Shown here: in pieces, positions 54,745 to 63,400 of the stretch | How the letters are laid out: each line of letters begins with the position of its first letter | How positions within the stretch are numbered: the first letter of the stretch is position 1 | Assembly (NCBI RefSeq): GCF_000174755.1 | Contig: NZ_ACLQ01000031.1 | Location: 31,222-95,221, forward strand | Direction: 5' to 3' | DNA from: Capnocytophaga gingivalis ATCC 33624 | GTDB lineage: Bacteria > Bacteroidota > Bacteroidia > Flavobacteriales > Flavobacteriaceae | Length of the DNA stretch: 64,000 nucleotides | Program-made: the position numbers and the translations under genes | The notes under the pieces: model-generated | Told to the model about the DNA's origin: nothing | The model's database searches: none | What the model saw: the letters and a program-made list of their open reading frames with translations, nothing else

Positions 54745-55623
54745 ATGAGACATAAAATCGTAGGACTGGGAGAGATTCTCTGGGATGTTTTCCCTGAAAG
54801 AAAGGTATTAGGAGGAGCTCCTGCCAATTTTGCCTATCATATCTCCCAATTTGGGTTCGATGGTTGTACTGTAAGTGCTATTGGCAACGATCCTTTAGGC
54901 ACAGAGATTTTAGATAGCTTAGCCCAGAGACAACTCAACCATCTCATAGAAAAAACTGATTTTCCCACAGGAACGGTCAAGGTCAGTATCGACAACTGGG
55001 GGGTTCCTTGTTATGAGATCTGTGAAGATGCAGCTTGGGACAACATTCCCTTTACCCCTGCCATAGCGGAGATAGCCAAAGAAACTCAAGTGGTCTGTTT
55101 CGGTTCCTTAGCCCAACGACATGAGGTTTCCCGAGCTACCATTCACGCTTTCTTGGACGCCATGCCTAAGGATAGTTTGAAAATCTTTGACATCAACCTA
55201 AGATTACATTACTATACCAAAGAGGTTATCGAAAGATCATTAGAAAGAGCTGATATACTAAAAATTAATGATGAAGAGGTGGTAAAGATAGCCCAACTCT
55301 TCGGCTGGAACCTATCTGAAAAAGAAGTGTGTAAGCGCTTACTAAGCATGTACAATCTTGATATACTGATACTTACTAAAGGAACTGAAGGTAGTTGGGT
55401 ACTTACCCCTAAAGAAGAGTCCTTTTTGGCAACCCCAAAGATTAGTATTGCTGATACAGTAGGGGCGGGAGATTCCTTTACCGCTGCCTTTATTGCCTCT
55501 CACCTACATGGGCGTTGTCTTAGTGCTTCCCACCAATTGGCAGTAGAGGTATCAGCCTATGTATGCCAACAACATGGTGCTATGCCACGCCTTGCCGATG
55601 CACATTTAGAGCTATTTAAGTGA
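54745..55623 (+). CDS. PfkB family carbohydrate kinase (probable fructokinase)
   Basis: A protein of 292 residues of the ribokinase/PfkB fold. GGAPANFAYH near the start is the sugar-binding region, and DTVGAGDSFTAAF (Asp243 the catalytic base) is the C-terminal signature. Next to a GH32 gene, the natural role is phosphorylation of released fructose to fructose-6-phosphate, which is context inference. Its last 12 bases overlap the convergent idi gene. Confidence 0.9.
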   Translation: MRHKIVGLGEILWDVFPERKVLGGAPANFAYHISQFGFDGCTVSAIGNDPLGTEILDSLAQRQLNHLIEKTDFPTGTVKVSIDNWGVPCYEICEDAAWDNIPFTPAIAEIAKETQVVCFGSLAQRHEVSRATIHAFLDAMPKDSLKIFDINLRLHYYTKEVIERSLERADILKINDEEVVKIAQLFGWNLSEKEVCKRLLSMYNLDILILTKGTEGSWVLTPKEESFLATPKISIADTVGAGDSFTAAFIASHLHGRCLSASHQLAVEVSAYVCQQHGAMPRLADAHLELFK

Positions 55624-56142
55624 TGTGTTCTGTAGGAGATAGTGATAAAATTTTTCAAAGATAATCTTGAACCATACGGTATATACCTGAGGATTTTGCT
55701 CAATATCTTCCCTTATAGCCTCTAAGGAAAGCCATTTCCAAGAAGCTACTTCCTCAGGGTTAATCTCAGGAGGAGTATCACTACAGCCTATAAGAACATG
55801 ATCATACTCATGTTCGGTAAGACCATTATCAAAAGGAGCCTTATAGACAAAGGAGAAGACTTCCTGAAGGGGGACTTTCATACCCATTTCCTCCTGCAGG
55901 CGTCTCTCTCCAGCGGCTATATTGGTCTCCCCTGCTCTGGGATGACTACAACAGGTATTAGTCCAAAGGTTGGGAGAATGGTATTTACAGGCTGCACGCT
56001 GCTGTAGAAGCACTTCTTTTTTAGAATTGAAGACAAAAACAGAAAATGCCCTATGTAGAAGCCCCTTCTGGTGTGCCTCCATTTTCCCCATAAGCCCTAT
56101 GGGTTCATCCTTTTCATTGACTAAGATTACCTGTTCTTCCAT
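55612..56142 (-). CDS. idi: Isopentenyl-diphosphate delta-isomerase, type I
   Basis: A Nudix-fold enzyme of 176 residues that interconverts IPP and DMAPP for isoprenoid synthesis. It shows the metal-binding His residues, the NTCCSHP motif with catalytic Cys, RRLQEEMGM (Nudix-type) and the EYDHVLIG catalytic Glu region. Its product feeds prenyl chains of menaquinone made by the nearby menA. It begins 5 bases after the DUF192 gene, so they form an operon. Confidence 0.94.
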   Translation of the reverse strand: MEEQVILVNEKDEPIGLMGKMEAHQKGLLHRAFSVFVFNSKKEVLLQQRAACKYHSPNLWTNTCCSHPRAGETNIAAGERRLQEEMGMKVPLQEVFSFVYKAPFDNGLTEHEYDHVLIGCSDTPPEINPEEVASWKWLSLEAIREDIEQNPQVYTVWFKIIFEKFYHYLLQNTSLK

Positions 56143-56147
56143 AAGTA

Positions 56148-56699
56148 TCAGTCAATCAATGATTCATAGCTCATGCGATCACCTTTGGTAAGTCCTAACT
56201 TATCCGAAAGTCCTCCATTAATCTCCAATACATACATGGCATTCCCTTCTGAAGGACGAGATTCCTCAGAAAGAGGGGTAGCATTTTTGGCAATACTTAC
56301 GATCTGCTTATTTTTATCCAAATATATGATATCCAAAGGGATATAAGTATTACGCATCCAAAATGAACGAGGTTGTTCCTCATGGAAGACAAAAAGCATT
56401 CCTTCGTTATCCTTCATTGATTTTCGGTACATAAGCCCTAATTCTGTTTCCTGTTGGGTACGGGCAAATTCTATCTGGAAAGTCTTGATCAGGGTACTAT
56501 CTTTTTTGTAGAAAGAGAGATCACCTTCGTGGGTGAAAGGAGGTTCATACTCCCTTATAGGCTCATCATTAGGAATTATTTGCTGGGGAAGTGAATCTTC
56601 GGCTCCTCGTCCGAAGAAATAAGGCAATATTGTCGCCAACCCTACCAATAGAAGGCCTCCCATAAGAATATTGGTGAAATGTTTTCTGAAAAAATCCAT
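56148..56699 (-). CDS. DUF192 domain membrane-anchored protein
   Basis: A protein of 183 residues with one N-terminal membrane segment (about 10-28), then a DUF192 domain (about 70-180): LGLMYRKSMKDNEGMLFVF, SFWMRNTYIPLDIIYLD and VLEINGG are typical. The fold is a small beta-barrel; the function is not established. It precedes idi in one transcript. Confidence 0.88.
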   Translation of the reverse strand: MDFFRKHFTNILMGGLLLVGLATILPYFFGRGAEDSLPQQIIPNDEPIREYEPPFTHEGDLSFYKKDSTLIKTFQIEFARTQQETELGLMYRKSMKDNEGMLFVFHEEQPRSFWMRNTYIPLDIIYLDKNKQIVSIAKNATPLSEESRPSEGNAMYVLEINGGLSDKLGLTKGDRMSYESLID

Positions 56700-56726
56700 G
56701 AATTATACAATTAGTTTTTTAAAGGG

Positions 56727-56734
56727 CAAAAGTA
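56727..56734 (-). promoter_or_regulatory. -7 box (TACTTTTG) for the DUF192-idi operon
   Basis: TACTTTTG on the minus strand, 27 bases upstream of the ATG at 56699. Confidence 0.5.
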
Positions 56735-56741
56735 CAAAAAA

Positions 56742-56826
56742 ATAATGATTAATGATTAATTTTTAATGATTAATTCCTCCTTGCCAATTCCACTCCTTTT
56801 GTTATTGATCATTAATCATTGAATAT
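56742..56826. repeat. AT-rich direct and inverted ATTAATGATTA-type repeats
   Basis: Several copies of TAATGATTAAT-like units and an inverted TTGATCATTAATCATTGA segment fill the space between the DUF192 gene and menA. There is no coding capacity. Confidence 0.4.
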
Positions 56827-56837
56827 TGATGGCGTTA

Positions 56838-57737
56838 TTATATAATTTTTCCCACAAAGAAAAGCACACACATGAGAAAAGTAGAAAGTGCTACTACTTT
56901 CAGTTGAGAGTCAAAATCCTTAGGATTCTCTACCTTTTTGACATAAAACAAATGAAATACCAAAGGAATAAAAGCAATGATGTACAATACCTTATAGCGA
57001 AACTCAAAGTTCATTACACTATAGAGCATCATCAGAAACATAGGAATAATAATAAGTAGATAATGGTAATACTTAGCTAAGGGTAGACCTATTTTGACCA
57101 CTATGGTCTGTTTGCCCATTTGTCTATCATTATCTATATCTCGCATGTTATTGAGGTTCAGTACCCCCATACTCAGCATTCCACAAGCAGAGGCAGGTAA
57201 CAGCACCCAAGGATCAAACTGTTTGGTATAGAGCATATAAGAACCCATCACACTTACCCAACCAAAAAAGATAAATACAAATATATCTCCTAAGCCCTTG
57301 TAGCCATAGGCAGATTTTCCTACAGTATAGCGAATTGCCGAAAAAATAGCTCCCCCTCCCAAAAATGTAAAAAGGAGTGCCAAAACCCAATGTTCGCTAA
57401 AAGAAACTCCTATGAGTACTAAAGCCGCAATAGCAGAAAGAATAGCTGTGATGACAACTACACGCTTCATTTCAAGTAAGGTCATCGCTCCTGTCTGTAT
57501 AGCTCGCTTAGGGCCTAAGCGCTGATCATTATCCGTTCCTTTTTGTGCATCTCCATAATCGTTGGCATAGTCGGAAAGCACTTGGAACAATACTGTTGTC
57601 AGTAGCGCTAAAAGAAAAATAGGCCACTGAAAAGCTCCTTGTCCATAGGCAATAGCACTTCCTAATAAGATTCCAGAGAGGGAAAGAGGAAGCGAGCGCA
57701 AGCGAGCAGACTGATACAAGCTATGAAATGTAATCAC
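56838..57737 (-). CDS. menA: 1,4-dihydroxy-2-naphthoate octaprenyltransferase
   Basis: A UbiA-family membrane enzyme of about 299 residues with eight or so helices, attaching a polyprenyl chain to DHNA in menaquinone synthesis. Typical motifs are ARLRSLPLSLSGILLG, the first Asp motif (SDYANDYGDAQKGTDND) and the second (NLNNMRDIDNDRQ). The GTG at 57737 is chosen as start. A longer frame from TTG at 57794 would begin inside the hairpin at 57766-57791 and add residues that relatives lack. Confidence 0.9.
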   Translation of the reverse strand: MITFHSLYQSARLRSLPLSLSGILLGSAIAYGQGAFQWPIFLLALLTTVLFQVLSDYANDYGDAQKGTDNDQRLGPKRAIQTGAMTLLEMKRVVVITAILSAIAALVLIGVSFSEHWVLALLFTFLGGGAIFSAIRYTVGKSAYGYKGLGDIFVFIFFGWVSVMGSYMLYTKQFDPWVLLPASACGMLSMGVLNLNNMRDIDNDRQMGKQTIVVKIGLPLAKYYHYLLIIIPMFLMMLYSVMNFEFRYKVLYIIAFIPLVFHLFYVKKVENPKDFDSQLKVVALSTFLMCVLFFVGKII

Positions 57738-57765
57738 AATAACTATTATTTTAGTAATACACACA

Positions 57766-57791
57766 ATACCCCAAGCACTGGCTCGGGGTAT
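57766..57791 (-). terminator. Hairpin after the PorP/SprF gene
   Basis: ATACCCC / GGGGTAT outer stem with inner AGC/GCT pairing lies 22 bases beyond the PorP-like stop. There is no good T-run on either side, so it may be only a transcript-end stabiliser. Confidence 0.45.
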
Positions 57792-57813
57792 CAATATCTA
57801 TAAATTAAACAAA

Positions 57814-58776
57814 CTATCTCTCGGTACAGTTACATCCACCGATACCTTGGAACATGTCGATTCCGAGAGTAATCATATGAGAACCAGAGTTATACGAACG
57901 TATGGTGTTTAGGTTGAGGTTGTACCCATAAGCGAAGTAGAACACCCCCTTCTTCAGACCCAACATAGGTCCTACAGAAAGTGGCTTGAAGGCCTGATCA
58001 TTCACAAATCGAGCAGTGGCTCCTACCCAGTAATAGTCCTCAAAATCAAACCAACGGAACTTTACATTCGCATCGGTTAGAGAGCGGCTATCTCCCTCTC
58101 TGTATTGCACAAATACAGAGGGCTCTATCTCCAAGATACTGTTGGGAGTACGCTTATAACGGTACCCTGCGTATAGGTTATAGTTTCTTAGGGTAGTAGG
58201 CTCCTTTACATCGAACATCTCTTTGTTCTTATTCAGGATATTCGTCGCTGCCAAGCTGGCAAAAATACCCTTATAACGATAGAGCACCCCTACCTCAAAG
58301 TTGTGATTAATCATCGCTCGGTTATCCGTTACAGCAGCATCCGCTCTAGGACGCCCTGCCTCGGTAAACTTGTCGATATCTATACGGAAGGCATTGACCA
58401 AGTAAGAGATCCCAAACGACACAAAATGGCTATCGTAACTATCCAAAGTCAAGTGGTGGGAGAAGGTCGCCTTCGCTCCCATCTGCTTGGTGTATCCATT
58501 TCGGTCATTATACAAGCTCAACCCCAGTCCACTGCGGTTCCCCAAGCGCATATCTCCCGATAAGCTCTGGTAGTCCGGTGCCTCCTTGAGACCTACCCAT
58601 TGGCTGGTTGCCGATAGGCGCACCCGTACGTTGTTACCTATACCCGCATAAGTGGGCATAATCAAAAATTCACTGTCGGCCAAGTACTGATTCCCTGAGG
58701 GTAATTGCAACTCTTGCCCAAACACACTCGGCATGCCCATAAGCACACATATGTATAACGCTAGTTTTTTCATCAT
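57814..58776 (-). CDS. PorP/SprF family type IX secretion membrane protein
   Basis: An outer-membrane beta-barrel of 320 residues with a signal peptide ending SVFGQ (about 21). The PorP/SprF pattern is clear: LPSGNQYLADSEFLIMPTYAGIGNNVRVRLSATSQWVG near the start and GPMLGLKKGVFYFAYGYNLNL near the end. These proteins are usually encoded beside a large type-B-CTD cargo and attach it to the surface. Here that partner is the SprB-repeat protein directly upstream. The gap of 88 bases holds a short repeat. Confidence 0.93.
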   Translation of the reverse strand: MMKKLALYICVLMGMPSVFGQELQLPSGNQYLADSEFLIMPTYAGIGNNVRVRLSATSQWVGLKEAPDYQSLSGDMRLGNRSGLGLSLYNDRNGYTKQMGAKATFSHHLTLDSYDSHFVSFGISYLVNAFRIDIDKFTEAGRPRADAAVTDNRAMINHNFEVGVLYRYKGIFASLAATNILNKNKEMFDVKEPTTLRNYNLYAGYRYKRTPNSILEIEPSVFVQYREGDSRSLTDANVKFRWFDFEDYYWVGATARFVNDQAFKPLSVGPMLGLKKGVFYFAYGYNLNLNTIRSYNSGSHMITLGIDMFQGIGGCNCTER

Positions 58777-58799
58777 CCTTTTTTTAAAATTTATTTATA

Positions 58800-58862
58800 A
58801 ACTCTCAGTCGTCAGTTGTCAGTTATTGGAAACTGACAACTGATAACTGACAGCTGATAACT
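58800..58862. repeat. Direct and inverted CAGTTATCAGTT-type repeats
   Basis: Units of the type GTCAGTTGTCAGTTA and AACTGACAACTGATAACTGA occur in both orientations and can form a short hairpin (TTGTCAGTT ... AACTGACAA). They lie between the SprB-like and PorP-like genes. Confidence 0.45.
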
Positions 58863-58863
58863 G

Positions 58864-60405
58864 TTATCTGTATAAAGTAAAGTGTCCTTTGAATTCTCTA
58901 CCATCGGATTCCTCACCCAAGGTGATGATATACCAATAGTCTCCCGTAGGCATTTCCTTACCATTGTAAGTACCATCCCAGCTTTGTCCCTGAGAAAGTT
59001 CCTTGAGCAAGCGACCATAACGATCGAATATCAAGGTCTGGATATTCGGATACTGCTGCGTATTGCGCGGTGCCCAAGTATCGTTCTCACCATCTCCTGT
59101 AGGAGTGAAGAAACGTGGGATTTCTATATCATAGTATTCTACATAGAATACCTCTTCTGCCGTACATCCCTTGCTATCTTCCACTCGCGCTTCTATACGC
59201 TTCTTGAGCTTATTGTCGCTTGGGTCTACTCCCTCTGGGTCTTGCTTCCTTACGATGTAAGTGCCATTGTTACCCTGATGTACCCCATTGATATAGTAAG
59301 TATAATCCGGAACCCCGTTCTTACCTAAGAGCGGTAATTCGTTGATATCTGGATGACGACTTGGATCCTTGATCAAAGTCAACTTCTCTACCACTGGGAT
59401 CACCACTGGGTTGGTCTCTCCCTCACAGTTAGTTCCCGCATCGCTATAGTATAGCTTGATAGACTGTGGCAAGGACGAAGGCCTTACACTGCTGTGTGTA
59501 CGACTGATGCGTGCCTGTGCTCCAGAGGTCATACCTGCGGCAAAAGAGTGCTTAGTGACTCCATTGTCAAAAGAGTATTGTACCTTGGTGAAGTCCACCG
59601 TAGCATCCTCAAAGGTCAGTACTACATAGCCCTGATATTCATTGTCCTCACAGTTGTCCTCATAAGTGGCCTTAATGTCTAACTTAGGTGCCGCAGTTAG
59701 TGAGAACAAATCGGATTCTCCTGCACAACGCTTGCCGTCCATCGCTCTTACTCGGTAGTTCACTCCTGCCCTGAGACCTGCTATCTCTTTAGGGAAATCT
59801 GCCATCTTGACCTTATCCAAGCGATTGACTACTACATCGCGGTCTGCCTCTACCAATTCCAAACTGTAAATGTATGCCAAAGCACCTCCTGCATCTGGAT
59901 CTGGAGTCTGTGTTCCTCCTGTGACAGAGACACTTACCTTACCTGTATCCCCATGGCATACCAAGTTGCTATTGCTCACTCGGGTTACCTGTATCTCCGG
60001 TGGAGTACCCAAGGTAAACTGTACACTCTTCTCACAGTTCCAACGGTCTCTTACATACAAGGTATAGTTACCTGCTGGTAGCTCGGTGAACTCATTGCTT
60101 AACTGCAATGGTCTGATGGCTCCTTCTATATCGTGATATAGTTCGTAATAGTAAGTGGTTGTCAGGGTCGTTGCTGTAGGATCATCCACAGCTCCTCCTC
60201 GTGCATTCTTCACCACTACCTTACCATCACGCTCATTCTTACAAGATACCATGGTGATCTCTGGGTCGTCAAAGTCTATTGGATCTGGCTTGACAACTTT
60301 ATTTACATTCACCGTAGGAGTTACCACACAGCCCCATGCATCTTCTATCTGGAAGGTGAAGGTAGCCCTGGTGCTGCCGCTCCTGGCACTCCAGTGAAGA
60401 GCCAA
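58864..60405 (-). CDS. C-terminal part of frame-broken SprB-repeat gliding/adhesion protein
   Basis: An open frame of 513 codons, the continuation of the upstream repeats: DAWGCVVTPTV, SCKNERDGKVVV, VCHGDTGKVSVSV and NCEDNEYQGYVVL are SprB-type repeat cores. It ends in a type-B T9SS sorting domain (RFFTPTGDGENDTWAPRN, LIFDRYGRLLKELSQGQSWDGTYNGK, GHFTLYR). Its apparent start codon is a TTG inside the overlap with the upstream frame and is unlikely to be a real start. With the upstream frame it forms one product after a -1 shift. Confidence 0.85.
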   Translation of the reverse strand: MALHWSARSGSTRATFTFQIEDAWGCVVTPTVNVNKVVKPDPIDFDDPEITMVSCKNERDGKVVVKNARGGAVDDPTATTLTTTYYYELYHDIEGAIRPLQLSNEFTELPAGNYTLYVRDRWNCEKSVQFTLGTPPEIQVTRVSNSNLVCHGDTGKVSVSVTGGTQTPDPDAGGALAYIYSLELVEADRDVVVNRLDKVKMADFPKEIAGLRAGVNYRVRAMDGKRCAGESDLFSLTAAPKLDIKATYEDNCEDNEYQGYVVLTFEDATVDFTKVQYSFDNGVTKHSFAAGMTSGAQARISRTHSSVRPSSLPQSIKLYYSDAGTNCEGETNPVVIPVVEKLTLIKDPSRHPDINELPLLGKNGVPDYTYYINGVHQGNNGTYIVRKQDPEGVDPSDNKLKKRIEARVEDSKGCTAEEVFYVEYYDIEIPRFFTPTGDGENDTWAPRNTQQYPNIQTLIFDRYGRLLKELSQGQSWDGTYNGKEMPTGDYWYIITLGEESDGREFKGHFTLYR

Positions 60406-63400
60406 CGGTTGTATACCTGATTGGCTGTCTGAGTGTGGCCATTATCTCCTGTCATCGTTACCTTATAAGGCGCTATACCTCCGGTGATATCAATAGAGAT
60501 TTCCGCGCTACCTGTGGCACTACAATCATCCGGTACTCTAAGCTTAGCTGCCATATTGATAGGCTGGTCTGCCTGACGGATGGTAAAGTTTGCCGGAATC
60601 TTAGTGATACAGCCCGTAGAAGTGGATTCCGCTTCTGCTGTATAGGAACCATATGCTAAGGTATTGAGCGTATGGGTAGCTGAACCTGCCGGAACAGTCA
60701 CTGTTATAATCGGATCTGTAGGACGGGTAAGGCTCTTGATTCTTAGGGTATACCCTTGGGTAGCCTGGTTCACCCCACCGCTGTTCTCTAAGTCTAAGTC
60801 TTCCAAGGTAAAGGTGATAGAACCATCATTACCTCCGTAACACTTCACTGGCTTTTCCTCTGTCGCGGTGAGCGAGAAGGTATTCGGATCCTGTACCTTG
60901 TAGGTAGTACCATAGGTCACACAGCCAGTTTCATCATTGGTTGCCACCACACTGTAGTTGCCCATAGGCACATTGGTAAAGGTATGAGTTGCCGTAGTTG
61001 CTCCCGCAGGTACTGTTATCTGTACCATTTGGTGAGAGCTATTCGTTACACTTCTTAGTGACAAGCTTACTTTTATAGGATCCCCTCCAGCTGGTGCAAG
61101 GGTGGCTTCCACCTTCACATCCTCGCCTGCGCGACAAGTAATATCGGTAACCTCTGTGGCGGTGACTGTAGTGAGCTTCACAAACGGCTTGATCGCTGTT
61201 GGGAATGGCTTGGTCACCTCTGCACATTGGTACTGTGCATCCTCTACTCTTAGGGTAAAGTTACCTCCTGTCTCATCCGAGATAGTGAAGGTAGGCTCGG
61301 TAAGGTCTATATTACCCTGTACTGGAGTTCCTCCCTTGAGTAGGGTGAAGCGGTAGCGTCCACTACCTCCAGTGATGGCGGTCTTTGGTAAGCTCAGCTT
61401 AGCCAATACCTCCTGATTCCCACTACACTGGAACTGGGTCACTGCCTCTTGGGTCATATCTATCTCTATAGGTTTCACCCCATAGATCGTAAATTCTGTT
61501 GTTGCAGTACAGCCATTGGCTGCCTTAGCCTCTACTGTATAGATGATTCCTCTTACATCTCCTAACAAGCCCTTGAAGGTTACCTGTCTACCATTGTTCT
61601 GCCAATCCACATAGGTATTGGACGCTGTTACATTGGTATGGGTCGCTGGGATGGTCGCCAGTGCAGTCACTGCACTATTATCATCCGCATAGCGGGCTGC
61701 CTTCAGACTATAGCTCATCGGAAGCTGGCTCTCTGGAGCCGCTACCAAGGTCGCTGATCCTCCTCCATTTACATCCAAGAGGTCTTGGTTGGCATTATAA
61801 CACTTCGAGTCGGTACTGTTGTCCAATGACAATATCGGTAACACCTTGTCATTGACCGTAAGGGTACGGCTGAATGGACAACCTCCGTGGGTGGTATCCA
61901 CAATCTCTACTCTATAGCGTCCTGGCTGGGTGATTGGCACAGTAAAGGCACCAAATCCACTCATCGGAGTATCATTCACTATCACGATATCTCCTCCTGC
62001 ATCTTCCTTCAATACCCTATAGATATGTGGGTTCGCAGGATTATGGTTAGCGATATTATCTATCTTGAGCTCTCCATTGCCTGCCACACCTGGCTGACAG
62101 GTGATAGGCTTGGACTGTGTCAAGTCAAAGCTGATCTTGCCTTGGAAGACAAAGTTTACTGCCGCACTCTTACATCCGTTCTGGTCATAGATGGTGATAT
62201 CACGTGCCACAGAAGATGCATATACTCGGTAGATATATCCTTCCCATACACTTGGACCTGTCTGGGTAAACTGTATTGGCTGTTGTGGCCCTTCTGTTCC
62301 TCCCGCTGGCTTAAAGGTATAGTAGTGTTGTCCCTTACCTATCTGGCTGAGGGTTACTTTCACTGTATATTCTGTACCTACCACACAAGGGTTCTCTACC
62401 TCTGCTTTGGTAGCCGCTGGGGCAGGATCTTCCTTCACTGTTACCGCTTGAGAAATATGACAGTCATTAGCATCTCTTACATGTACATACCATGTAGCTC
62501 CCGTTGGAGTACCCTTGATCTTGCCTCCAAAGGTAGTCTCAAAAGTCTGATCCAAAAGCACATCACGGCTATTGGTTGGCAATACAGCTGCATGTGCCCA
62601 CTGAGTATCCGTAGGCTCTGTGCTAGCTTGGCTTATTGTATATTTGTAAGGGCCTACTCCATCCTTGATGGTTACCTTCACCTGAGCTGTCTCATTTGCC
62701 GAACCTGAACAAGCTGAGTTTCTCAACAAGTCTGTCTGTACAAAGGCCAATGGCTGAGCAGCGCGAAGTACCGTAAAGATTTCGGTACCCATTACGCAGT
62801 TATTCGCCGTTCCATCTCTTACCACCAAGATATATGTCTTGTTCTCAGTAAGGCCTGTTACCGTTTGCTTAATCTCACTCTTACCTCCCGATGGAGTCGA
62901 AGCTGTACCTGTAGCTATTGGACTTTGTGCTCCTGGACGAGTATCAAATGGATAAGTATACAACTCCCACTTAGGTGCCGTACTACCTGCAAAGGCACTC
63001 AACTCATAGTGTAATGTTACTGATCCTGTAGCACCTGCTCCACAGAGGTTTGGCTTACGTTTTTCAGTAATTGTTACCCCTGGAGTAGCTATATTCGGTG
63101 TGAATTTACCATCCAACAAGGTCTTACAGCCCTTATACTCTACTGCAATTCTATAAGGAGTCTTCGCCAAGAGGGTAAACTCTATTTCTACTTTCTTGTT
63201 GTTTCCTGTACCTGTGATCGTTCCTGTAGTACCTGGTATCCAAGTGAGCAATCCACTGCCCAGCGGTCCATCTCGGTAGATGGCTACCTTAAGCTGGGTC
63301 TCATCTATTTCTGCACCATCCTCAAAGAACTCTATCTTTTGCTTAGCTGTATTACAGTCTACCTGTTGTGCAGGTATCGCATTGGCTTTGATCTGAGAGC

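Noticed and set aside
57738..57794. TTG start of menA
   Set aside because: It would begin in the hairpin that follows the PorP-like gene and give an N-terminus unlike relatives; the GTG at 57737 is better.
60345..60405. Programmed ribosomal frameshift
   Set aside because: No slippery heptamer or evident downstream pseudoknot; a mutation or sequencing error is more likely.
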